Assembly: GCA_934553185.1 (NCBI GenBank)
Contig: CAKTFF010000105.1
Span: 1-7,068, forward strand
Length of the DNA stretch: 7,068 nucleotides
Source of the DNA: an uncultured Devosia sp.
GTDB lineage: Bacteria; Pseudomonadota; Alphaproteobacteria; Rhizobiales; Devosiaceae
Reading direction: 5' to 3'
In this document: in pieces, positions 1 through 5,138 of the stretch
Layout of the letters: every line of letters starts with the position of its first letter
Numbering within the stretch: the first letter of the stretch is position 1
Notes under the pieces: model-generated
Database searches by the model: none
What the model saw: only the letters and a program-made list of their open reading frames with translations
Told to the model about the DNA's origin: nothing
Position numbers and translations under genes: made by a program

Positions 1-794
1 AGAATGACGATGAGGACGGGGGGCAGCATGGCCAGCACGACGGCGGTCATGATGATGTTCCATTGCGGATCGACTTCGAGGCTGCCGGCCATCTGCTTGA
101 TGCCCATCATCAGGGTGAAATGCTCTTCGCGCGTGGTCACCAGCAGCGGCCAGAGGTACTGCACCCAGCCGTAAACAAAGAGGATGATGGCGAGCGCGGC
201 GATATTGGTGCGGCTGAGCGGCAGGAGAATGTCCCAGAAGAACTTCAGCGCCCCTGCCCCGTCGACGCGCGCGGCTTCCATCAGTTCATCGGGCACGGTC
301 ATGAAGAACTGGCGAAACAGGAAGGTGGCGGTGGCCGAGGCGATCAGCGGAATGGTGAGGCCGGCATAGGAATTGAGCATCTTGATGCTGGCCACAACTT
401 CATAGGTGGGCAGAATGCGCACTTCGACCGGCAGCATGAGGGTGATGAAGATCAGCCAGAAGGCGAGCTGGCGGCCGGGAAACTTGAAGTAAACCACCGC
501 ATAGGCCGATAGGATCGAGATGACGATCTTGCCCACCATGATGATGAGGGTCATGACGGTGGAGTTCCAGACCATCAGCCAGAATGGCGGCATGCCAGGC
601 GGGTCGAAGTTCCAAACGGTTGAAAGATTGCGCCACAACTCGCCGCCGGGCAGGAGCGGCGCGGAGACGGCCAGCGTCTCAGTGGTGTGGGTGGTGGCAA
701 TGATCGCCAGGTAAACCGGAAAGGCGACGATGATGACGCCAATCACCAAGACGAGGTGAGTCAGCCACTGCAGAACGGGGCGATTTTCTACCAT
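1..794 (-). CDS. ugpE: sn-glycerol-3-phosphate ABC transporter, permease subunit UgpE (3' end cut by window)
   Basis: One of the two inner-membrane permease subunits of the UgpBAEC importer, which brings sn-glycerol-3-phosphate and glycerophosphodiesters into the cytoplasm. I translated 264 complete codons from the ATG at 794; E. coli UgpE has 281 residues, so only about the last 17 are missing. Hydrophobic segments lie near residues 11-33, 75-102, 110-130, 143-163, 196-218 and 247-264. The cytoplasmic EAA loop that docks on the ATPase is intact: E173-A-A, D178-G179, then I189-L-L-P192. A Shine-Dalgarno sequence (GAGGAAGG, minus strand of 802-809) sits 7 bases before the ATG and overlaps the end of ugpA, 13 bases away, so the two are probably translationally coupled. 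The order ugpB-ugpA-ugpE matches the E. coli operon and separates this subunit from generic sugar permeases. Confidence 0.93.
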   Translation of the reverse strand, partial: MVENRPVLQWLTHLVLVIGVIIVAFPVYLAIIATTHTTETLAVSAPLLPGGELWRNLSTVWNFDPPGMPPFWLMVWNSTVMTLIIMVGKIVISILSAYAVVYFKFPGRQLAFWLIFITLMLPVEVRILPTYEVVASIKMLNSYAGLTIPLIASATATFLFRQFFMTVPDELMEAARVDGAGALKFFWDILLPLSRTNIAALAIILFVYGWVQYLWPLLVTTREEHFTLMMGIKQMAGSLEVDPQWNIIMTAVVLAMLPPVLIVI

Positions 795-807
795 GGTTCG
801 GCCTTCC

Positions 808-1692
808 TCAATACTGGACCCGGCGTTCCACATAGCGGAACTGCACGAAGGTCAGGATGATCACCAGCGCCATGAGGACGACCGACTGGGCCGATGAGGA
901 GCCAAGGTTGAGGCCGATAAAGCCGTCGGTATAAACCTTGTAGACAAGGATGTTGGTGGACTGGCTCGGTCCGCCCTCGGTGGTCGCCGCCACGATGCCG
1001 AAGGTGTCGAACATCACGTAGTTCACGTTGACGATGAACAGGAAGAAGGTCGTGGGCGAGATCAGGGGCAGGATGATGGTGAAAAAGCGCTTGAACGGGC
1101 CGGCGCCGTCGATAGCGGCCGCCTCGGTCAGCGCATGGGGCACCGATTGCAGTCCGGCGAGGAAGAACAGGAAGTTGTAGGAGATCTGCTTCCAGGCGGC
1201 GGCAATGATGATGAGGATCATCGCGTGGTCGCCATTAAGGTTGGCGTTCCAGTTGACCCCGAAATAGTGCAGCACATAGGGCAAGGTGCCGGTGGTGCTG
1301 TTGAACATGAACCACCACAGAATGCCGGCGACCACGGGGGCAACGGCATAGGGCCAGACCAAGAGCGTCGTATAGGCCTGAGCGGAGCGGATGAGGCGGC
1401 TGACCGAAACGGCGAGCAGCATCGCCAGGCCCATGGAGATGGCCGTGACGGCGATGGCGAAAACGGCCGTGCGGCCGGCCGATGCCAGGTAGAGCGGATC
1501 CTGGAACAAGCGCATGTAATGGGTGAGGCCAACAAAGCTTGTCGACATGCCGAAAGGATCGGAGCGTTCGAACGAGGATTTGACCGCTTGGGCTGCCGGC
1601 CAGATGAAAAACACCAGCGTGATAGCGAGTTGGGGCGCAATCAGCAGGTAGGGCAGACCCTTGTCGGGGAAAGTGGTGCGTTTGGTATCCAT
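808..1692 (-). CDS. ugpA: sn-glycerol-3-phosphate ABC transporter, permease subunit UgpA
   Basis: The partner permease of UgpE; together they form the transmembrane channel of the glycerol-3-phosphate importer. It has 294 residues, against 295 in E. coli UgpA. Hydrophobic segments lie near residues 12-33, 75-97, 108-130, 157-178, 210-232 and 265-285, the six-helix MalF/UgpA-type layout. The EAA loop is complete: E190-A-A-A, D195-G196, then I207-L-P209. The N-terminus has the KGLPYLLIAPQL element common in this permease family. The ATG at 1692 has only a weak CAGGG-type ribosome site, in contrast to the strong sites of ugpB and ugpE. The gene follows ugpB after 68 bases that contain a stem-loop, and precedes ugpE by 13 bases. 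A related sugar permease cannot be excluded on this protein alone, but the adjacent UgpB settles the assignment. Confidence 0.94.
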   Translation of the reverse strand: MDTKRTTFPDKGLPYLLIAPQLAITLVFFIWPAAQAVKSSFERSDPFGMSTSFVGLTHYMRLFQDPLYLASAGRTAVFAIAVTAISMGLAMLLAVSVSRLIRSAQAYTTLLVWPYAVAPVVAGILWWFMFNSTTGTLPYVLHYFGVNWNANLNGDHAMILIIIAAAWKQISYNFLFFLAGLQSVPHALTEAAAIDGAGPFKRFFTIILPLISPTTFFLFIVNVNYVMFDTFGIVAATTEGGPSQSTNILVYKVYTDGFIGLNLGSSSAQSVVLMALVIILTFVQFRYVERRVQY

Positions 1693-1708
1693 GGGAGCCC
1701 TGGCAGCT

Positions 1709-1741
1709 GAAAAAGCCAGAGGCCGGCGCGAGGCCGACCTC
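1709..1741 (-). promoter_or_regulatory. Intercistronic stem-loop with T-run between ugpB and ugpA
   Basis: On the minus strand GAGGTCGGC (1741-1733) pairs with GCCGGCCTC (1727-1719), giving nine pairs including one G-U, around the loop CTCGC. After TGGC comes a run of five T's (1714-1710). The T-run starts five bases after the stem, so this is not a perfect terminator. The position, directly after the binding-protein gene and before the permease genes, is where other ABC operons (for example malE-malF) carry elements that protect the upstream mRNA or stop part of the transcription. I infer a partial terminator or 3'-end stabiliser that raises UgpB over UgpA/UgpE. Confidence 0.5.
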
Positions 1742-1760
1742 CGTTGGTGTTGTGTGCCGT

Positions 1761-3080
1761 TTACTGGTTGGCGGCTTCGAATTCGCGGAGGATGACGTTG
1801 CCGCGCTCGACTGCGGAGTCGAGGGCTTCCTGGCCGGTCTTCTGGCCGTTCAGCACAGCCTGGAGTTCCTCATCGAGGACGACGCGGAGCTGGGGCATGT
1901 TGCCATAGCGCAGGCCCTTGCTGTTTTCGGTGGGCGGGTTGAGGTTGATCTGACGGATGGCAATGTCGGCGCCGGGATTGTTCTCGTAATAGCCCTGTTC
2001 CTGGCTGAGCTCGTAGGCTGCCTGGGTGACGGGGAGGTAGCCGGTTGCCTGGTGCCATGCAGCCTGCACTTCGGGCGACGACAGATAGGTCAGGAACTGG
2101 GCAACGCCTTCGTATTCGGCATCTTCATGGCCGGTGAGGGTCCACAGGGTGGCGCCACCGATGATCGAGTTCTGCGGCGCGCCTTCCACATCGGCAAAGG
2201 TGGGCAGCATGCCGAAGCCGACTTCGAACTCGGTTGCGTTGGCGATCACACCAGCGCGGGACGCAGAAGAGCCCATATAGATGGCGCAATCCTGAGCGTA
2301 GAACTTGGGCGCGGTGTCCGGGCCGCCGGCGGGGCCACCATAGGAGAACACGCCATTGTTCTGCCACTCGGCCAGCTTGTCCCAAAGGCGGGCGGCAAGC
2401 GGGTGGTTGAAGGTCAGCTCGGAGGCAAGACCGCCAAAGCCGTTTTCAAGCGTGCCATAGGCGACGTTGTGCAAGGCCGACAGGTTCTCGGTGCCTAGCC
2501 AGGTTGCGGCATAACCCATGGTGAAACCGCAGGTCGCAGCATCGGCTTCGATGATCTGCTTGCCGGAAGCTTCGATCTCTTCCCAGGTCTTGGGCGCCAC
2601 TTCGGGATCGAGGCCGGCTGCCTCGAAAACGTCCTTGTTGTAGTAAAGGATGGGGGTCGAGGAATTGAACGGCATCGAGAGCATGTTGCCTTCGGTGTCG
2701 GTGTAGTAGCCGGTGACAACCGGAAGGAAGGCGGAGGGGTCGAAGTTCGAGCCGTGGTCGGCCATCAGCTGGTAGACCGGGTAAACGGCGCCCTTGGCGG
2801 CCATCATGGTGCCGGTGCCCACTTCATAGACCTGAACCAGGTGCGGCTGTTCGCCGGCGCGGAAGGCCGCGATGGTGCTGACCATCGATTCCTCGTATTC
2901 GCCACGATAGGACGGGACGACCACATAGTCGGTCTGGGAAGCGTTGAAGTCGGCGGCAATGGCTTCAAGGCGCTCGCCGAGCTCGCCGCCCATGGAATGC
3001 CACCAGCTGATTTCGGTCTGGGCAAAGGCGGTGCTGGATGTCAGCGCGAGGGTCAGCGCCGCAAGGGATAGGCGAACCAT
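1761..3080 (-). CDS. ugpB: sn-glycerol-3-phosphate-binding periplasmic protein UgpB
   Basis: The periplasmic substrate-binding protein that delivers sn-glycerol-3-phosphate to the UgpAE channel. It has 439 residues, against 438 in E. coli UgpB, and is alignable by eye along its whole length: the WWHSM-GGELGE start (residues 26-36), QVYEVGTGTMMA (83-94), PFNSSTPILYYNKD (137-150), APQNSIIGGATLW (301-313), WHQATGYLP (342-350) and KGLRYGNMPQLRV (388-400). Residues that contact the ligand in the E. coli structure appear conserved, including the Glu of YEV (E86), Ser in FNSSTP (S140/S141), the Gly pair in IIGGA, Tyr in TGYLP (Y348) and Arg in PQLRV (R399). A signal peptide spans residues 1-20 with cleavage after AFA, and no lipobox is present. 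The ATG at 3080 has a strong AGGAG site 7 bases upstream. It is the first gene of the operon, with a Pho box upstream. Confidence 0.97.
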   Translation of the reverse strand: MVRLSLAALTLALTSSTAFAQTEISWWHSMGGELGERLEAIAADFNASQTDYVVVPSYRGEYEESMVSTIAAFRAGEQPHLVQVYEVGTGTMMAAKGAVYPVYQLMADHGSNFDPSAFLPVVTGYYTDTEGNMLSMPFNSSTPILYYNKDVFEAAGLDPEVAPKTWEEIEASGKQIIEADAATCGFTMGYAATWLGTENLSALHNVAYGTLENGFGGLASELTFNHPLAARLWDKLAEWQNNGVFSYGGPAGGPDTAPKFYAQDCAIYMGSSASRAGVIANATEFEVGFGMLPTFADVEGAPQNSIIGGATLWTLTGHEDAEYEGVAQFLTYLSSPEVQAAWHQATGYLPVTQAAYELSQEQGYYENNPGADIAIRQINLNPPTENSKGLRYGNMPQLRVVLDEELQAVLNGQKTGQEALDSAVERGNVILREFEAANQ

Positions 3081-3143
3081 GTGGTCTCTCCTGCATGTCT
3101 AAGGACGGCAGGACGACCTACCGGCTCGTTTGTGAGCGCGGGC

Positions 3144-3149
3144 TGCCTA
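3144..3149 (-). promoter_or_regulatory. Possible -10 element of the PhoB-dependent ugpB promoter
   Basis: TAGGCA on the minus strand starts 10 bases after the last Pho unit, where the -10 hexamer of PhoB-activated promoters is expected. It matches TATAAT only at the first two bases, so the call rests on position. It would put the start of transcription near 3137 and leave a leader of about 57 bases. Confidence 0.3.
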
Positions 3150-3159
3150 GCAATGCTGA

Positions 3160-3199
3160 TTGACACTTGGGTGACGGGTATTTGACGGTTCGACGACAG
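3160..3199 (-). promoter_or_regulatory. Four-unit Pho box (predicted PhoB binding array) of the ugp operon
   Basis: Read on the minus strand toward ugpB, four 7-base units occur with exactly 4 bases between them: CTGTCGT (3199-3193), CCGTCAA (3188-3182), CCGTCAC (3177-3171) and GTGTCAA (3166-3160). The known Pho box is two direct CTGTCAT-like repeats with 4-base spacers, bound by PhoB dimers, and it replaces the -35 element. ugp operons are PhoB-regulated in E. coli and in rhizobia. The array is about 80 bases before the ugpB start and in the activating orientation. A weak -10-like TAGGCA (3149-3144) lies 10 bases after the last unit, the spacing seen in E. coli pstS. Phosphate-starvation induction is inferred; the repeats are read directly. 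Confidence 0.82.
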
Positions 3200-3415
3200 T
3201 GCACTGCCGGTGAGTGAGGCACCATCCCCCGCATTGGGCAAGAGTGCTGCCCTGCACCCTTTTCCATATCGATGCGAATGCGATGATTGCCCTTAACTGC
3301 GCGTCAACCATCTCCCAAATGGTTCGTCTTTGACTTCGGATGATTTGTGCGGGTTCATCACGCGCGCGTCTCGCAATGGCGCCTTCGCAGAGCGGCCGTC
3401 TGCGTTCCATTAACC

Positions 3416-3444
3416 TTGGGGGTTAAGCTAAACGCCCGTAAATA
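3416..3444 (+). promoter_or_regulatory. Possible promoter of the small helical-protein gene
   Basis: TTGGGG (3416-3421) and TAAATA (3439-3444) are 17 bases apart, the standard sigma-70 spacing, though both hexamers are only partial matches. The -35 overlaps an inverted repeat TTAACC/GGTTAA, which could be an operator. Transcription would start near 3452 and give a leader of about 80 bases. Confidence 0.25.
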
Positions 3445-3492
3445 CTTTTCATTTCCTCTGCAGCGGTGTTTATCCCCAGATAGATCAATTCT

Positions 3493-3528
3493 CCGATCCT
3501 CCTGTGATCGGCCAACGTGAAGGAAGAT
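3493..3528 (+). promoter_or_regulatory. Leader with two competing RNA folds around the ribosome binding site
   Basis: Hairpin A pairs CCGATC (3493-3498) with GATCGG (3506-3511) around the loop CTCCTGT and leaves the ribosome site free. Alternative helix B pairs ATCCTCCT (3496-3503) with AGGAAGAT (3521-3528) at seven of eight positions (one C-A mismatch) and would cover the ribosome site. The two share bases and exclude each other. That both can be drawn is a direct observation; a regulatory role is inference, and short complementarity to a Shine-Dalgarno site can arise by chance. Confidence 0.25.
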
Positions 3529-3532
3529 TTCG

Positions 3533-3850
3533 ATGGTGGTACGCGCCAAAACTGATCTGAAGATCGTCGATGCGGCTCATCATGAAGCAGAAGCAAAGCT
3601 GATCGAAGCGGCAAAGCAGTCGGCACCCATGGTGCAGCGCTTGTCGACCCATCGCGACCGTTTCGATCTCGCGATCAAGGAACTTGAGAGCGAACGCTTC
3701 GAGCTGATTTCGCGCCGCGATCACCTGCGCCGCCAGGCAGAGGCCGTGGAACAGGGTTTCGCAATTCACCTCGAAGACATCGAGGCGACGCTGAAAATGT
3801 ATGAGGGCGGCGTCAACGGCAATGCCAATGGGCAGAACGGCGACAAGTAA
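3533..3850 (+). CDS. Hypothetical small charged helical protein (105 aa)
   Basis: I do not recognise a family. The protein is 105 residues, rich in Ala, Glu, Arg and Lys, with no Pro after residue 32 and no signal peptide or membrane segment, so it is probably cytoplasmic. Residues 8-30 and 36-92 look almost wholly helical; the stretch at 45-75 has alternating charged and hydrophobic positions consistent with a short coiled coil. The tail (92-105) is Gly/Asn-rich and probably disordered. The ATG at 3533 has a clear GAAGGAAG ribosome site 6 bases upstream, and a perfect hairpin follows the stop, which together favour this frame over the longer minus-strand frame across it. It stands alone, divergent from ugpB and convergent with tRNA-Pro. 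No function is proposed. Confidence 0.78.
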   Translation: MVVRAKTDLKIVDAAHHEAEAKLIEAAKQSAPMVQRLSTHRDRFDLAIKELESERFELISRRDHLRRQAEAVEQGFAIHLEDIEATLKMYEGGVNGNANGQNGDK

Positions 3851-3889
3851 GCAGCTGGAGCTTCGTGCTCCGGCTCTGGCCGGACCAGC

Positions 3890-3913
3890 AAGGGGCGAGT
3901 TTCGCCCCTTTGC
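3890..3913 (+). terminator. Hairpin after the small helical-protein gene
   Basis: AAGGGGCGA (3890-3898) pairs perfectly with TCGCCCCTT (3902-3910) around a 3-base loop, 40 bases after the stop codon. Only one further T follows before GCCATTT, so the U-tract is poor. The strong terminator at 3951-3988 may act as backup. Confidence 0.55.
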
Positions 3914-3950
3914 CATTTGGCGGTGACGTCACTGCTGTCGTGAGTGGAAA

Positions 3951-3988
3951 AAGAACGGGCGCCGTCCAGAAGTGGAGGCGCCCGTTTT
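3951..3988. terminator. Bidirectional rho-independent terminator between the small gene and tRNA-Pro
   Basis: AACGGGCGCC (3954-3963) pairs perfectly with GGCGCCCGTT (3977-3986). The 13-base loop can pair further (TCCA 3965-3968 with TGGA 3973-3976) around GAAG. On plus the stem runs into TTTTG; on minus into TTCTTTTT (3955-3948 side). It therefore ends both the plus-strand gene and the minus-strand tRNA-Pro transcript, whose CCA end is only 3 bases from the T-run. Confidence 0.82.
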
Positions 3989-3990
3989 GT

Positions 3991-4067
3991 TGGTCGGAGT
4001 AGAGTGATTCGAACACTCGACCCCCTGCTCCCGAAGCAGGTGCGCTACCAGGCTGCGCTATACTCCG
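3991..4067 (-). tRNA. tRNA-Pro(CGG)
   Basis: A complete 77-base cloverleaf with encoded CCA. The acceptor stem is CGGAGTA (4067-4061) with TACTCCG, discriminator A at 3994 and CCA at 3993-3991. The anticodon stem CCTGC/GCAGG holds the loop TTCGGGA (4035-4029), with anticodon CGG at 4033-4031, reading the proline codon CCG. The T arm is GAGTG-TTCGAAT-CACTC. A well-spaced promoter lies upstream on the minus strand and a strong hairpin terminator directly follows, so it is a single-gene transcript. Confidence 0.97.
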
Positions 4068-4117
4068 TCAGGTTGCGTGCAAGGGCGTGCCAGGCAGACC
4101 CTCGTGCAATGGCCGGG

Positions 4118-4146
4118 TTTATAGCTGCGCTTGCGGGCGCGTTCAA
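4118..4146 (-). promoter_or_regulatory. Promoter of tRNA-Pro
   Basis: On the minus strand TTGAAC (4146-4141) and TATAAA (4123-4118) are separated by exactly 17 bases. Each hexamer is close to the sigma-70 consensus, and this is the best promoter in the window. The predicted 5' leader before the mature tRNA is about 45 bases, to be removed by RNase P. Confidence 0.65.
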
Positions 4147-4185
4147 GCTCCACAATGGGCGAAAAAATCGCCTCCTTTGAGCGTG

Positions 4186-4214
4186 TTGCGGAGCGGGGGC
4201 AAACCGTGTAGGAA
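4186..4214 (+). promoter_or_regulatory. Possible promoter of tRNA-Gln
   Basis: TTGCGG (4186-4191) and TAGGAA (4209-4214) have a 17-base spacer and sit 11 bases before the tRNA, so the leader would be only a few bases. The match to consensus is partial and the call rests mainly on position. Confidence 0.35.
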
Positions 4215-4225
4215 CCGCGCCACGT

Positions 4226-4300
4226 TGGGGTGTCGCCAAGTGGTAAGGCACCGGTTTTTGGTACCGGCATTCCTAGGTTCGAATCCTAGCACCCCAGCCA
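4226..4300 (+). tRNA. tRNA-Gln(TTG)
   Basis: A complete 75-base cloverleaf with encoded CCA (4298-4300). The acceptor stem is TGGGGTG (4226-4232) with CACCCCA (4290-4296), discriminator G. The anticodon stem CCGGT/ACCGG holds the loop TTTTGGT (4256-4262), with anticodon TTG at 4258-4260, reading glutamine codon CAA. The T arm is CTAGG-TTCGAAT-CCTAG. It is divergent from tRNA-Pro and followed about 90 bases later by a hairpin shared with bioY. Confidence 0.97.
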
Positions 4301-4390
4301 CTTCCCCGTTTCACGAGCCACTGTTGTCAGTTCGCGCAGCTTGATCGCTGCGATGGGGTTTGCTGACGCGCTCTGCTCGTTGCGGGATAC

Positions 4391-4419
4391 AAAAAAGCCG
4401 GCTCGAAAGCCGGCCTTTT
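4391..4419 (-). terminator. Rho-independent terminator of bioY (may also stop tRNA-Gln transcription)
   Basis: GCCGGCT (4397-4403) pairs with AGCCGGC (4408-4414) around CGAA. On the minus strand the stem is followed at once by six T's (4396-4391), an ideal terminator about 25 bases after the bioY stop. On plus it is followed by CTTTT, so it probably also ends the tRNA-Gln transcript. Confidence 0.85.
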
Positions 4420-4439
4420 CGTGGATGTGGTCTTGCGGC

Positions 4440-5051
4440 TTAGCGGCGGCCGAACATTGCCCAGGCGCCGGTGACGGTCAGTGCGGCCAGGGCCATCTTG
4501 AGCGCGTCCCAGATGATGAAGGGCGCGACGGCACCGGCAAAGGCCGAGGCGACGACATTGTTCTGGTCGATCCAGCCGGCATTGCCGGACATCAGGAGCA
4601 GCCAGGCAAAACCAAAGGCAAAAAGCGCTGCGTCGCCGGCCAGCATGGCGGCAAACATCGTCAGCGGCTTGCCAGACGCACCGCGATCGGCGGCAAAGCC
4701 GATAATGGCTGCCATGGCCAGGAAGCCAAGCAGGAACCCGCCCGTGGGGCCGACGAGATACACAAGCCCACCGCCGGTGGCGAAGACGGGCAGACCGAGC
4801 GCTCCCTCAAGGAGGTAGAGACCAACGGTCGCGACGCCGATGCGCATGCCGAAGGCGGCGGCGAGCGCAGCGATGGCAAAGCCCTGCAGGGTCACGGGCA
4901 CGGGCCAGACCGGAACGTTGATCTTGGCGCAGAGGGTGATCAGCAGCGTGCCAAGAACGACCGTGGCAAGATTGGTGGCCAGTTTGGCAGCGTCGCCTCG
5001 CGGCTGGAACATGCCGAGCAGCGTGTTGGGCGTGGTCAAAGTCACGGCCAT
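4440..5051 (-). CDS. bioY: Biotin transporter BioY (ECF-type S component)
   Basis: An inner-membrane biotin-binding protein of the energy-coupling-factor class. It has 203 residues, normal for the family, with about six hydrophobic segments (near 27-42, 55-70, 74-92, 101-120, 131-153 and 165-195). Family motifs seen are VPVTLQ (51-56), GLYLLEGALGLPVFA (77-91), GPTGGFLLGF (101-110) and a C-terminal WDALKMALA (181-189). The ATG at 5051 has a GGAAGG site about 6 bases upstream. It is a single gene with its own terminator; bioM and bioN (ATPase and T component) are not adjacent. BioY proteins without a nearby BioMN are common in alphaproteobacteria, and they work alone or with a shared module. 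No BioR-type operator (TTATnnATAA) was seen upstream, so the control of this gene is unclear. Confidence 0.95.
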   Translation of the reverse strand: MAVTLTTPNTLLGMFQPRGDAAKLATNLATVVLGTLLITLCAKINVPVWPVPVTLQGFAIAALAAAFGMRIGVATVGLYLLEGALGLPVFATGGGLVYLVGPTGGFLLGFLAMAAIIGFAADRGASGKPLTMFAAMLAGDAALFAFGFAWLLLMSGNAGWIDQNNVVASAFAGAVAPFIIWDALKMALAALTVTGAWAMFGRR

Positions 5052-5066
5052 TTCATACCTTCCATG

Positions 5067-5126
5067 CTAAAGATTGGGCCGTCATCGCACGAGGCAAACA
5101 GCCGTTCAAATCGGGTTCATCTTTAG
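5067..5126. repeat. Widely spaced 8-base inverted repeat in the bioY / MBL-hydrolase divergent promoter region
   Basis: CTAAAGAT (5067-5074) and ATCTTTAG (5119-5126) are exact reverse complements separated by 44 bases, and fill the 87-base gap between two divergent genes almost symmetrically. They could be paired operator half-sites or mirrored promoter parts, but an 8-base match at this spacing can also be chance. No clean -35/-10 pair was found for either gene here. Confidence 0.3.
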
Positions 5127-5138
5127 TCTCTCGCCAAA

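Larger units (their letters stand above)
3081..3532. other. Gene-free intergenic region between divergent ugpB and the small helical-protein gene
   Basis: About 450 bases without a credible gene. The ugpB-proximal part holds the ugpB leader (about 60 bases if transcription starts near 3137) and the four-unit Pho box. Positions 3200-3400 show no motif I can support. The part nearest the plus-strand gene holds a 6-base inverted repeat (TTAACC 3410-3415, GGTTAA 3421-3426), a possible promoter and a leader hairpin. Minus-strand open frames here have no ribosome site and odd composition, so I do not call them genes. Confidence 0.7.

Noticed and set aside
1135..1710. Plus-strand open frame opposite ugpA
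   Set aside because: Antisense shadow with Gly/Arg/His/Glu-rich composition typical of reverse frames of membrane proteins.
1752..2498. Plus-strand open frame of 248 codons opposite ugpB
   Set aside because: Antisense shadow of ugpB, which is conserved end to end; no ribosome site and no family resemblance.
3053..3410. Minus-strand small frames upstream of ugpB
   Set aside because: They run through the Pho box and promoter of ugpB, lack ribosome sites and have odd composition.
3410..3426. Possible CtrA site (TTAA...TTAA)
   Set aside because: The two TTAA elements are 9 bases apart, not the 7 required; read better as a short inverted repeat.
3485..3916. Minus-strand open frame of 143 codons over the small helical-protein gene
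   Set aside because: It starts within the terminator hairpin of the plus-strand gene and has no good ribosome site, and the plus frame has both a strong ribosome site and a terminator.
4341..5126. Long plus-strand open frame (261 codons) across bioY
   Set aside because: It is a frame shadow of bioY in GC-rich DNA; the bioY frame has all family motifs, while this product is low-complexity Gly/Arg/His-rich and begins inside the tRNA-Gln/terminator region.
5052..5138. BioR/BirA operator or biotin-related riboswitch before bioY
   Set aside because: No TTATnnATAA-type palindrome, and the gap is too short and unstructured for a riboswitch.
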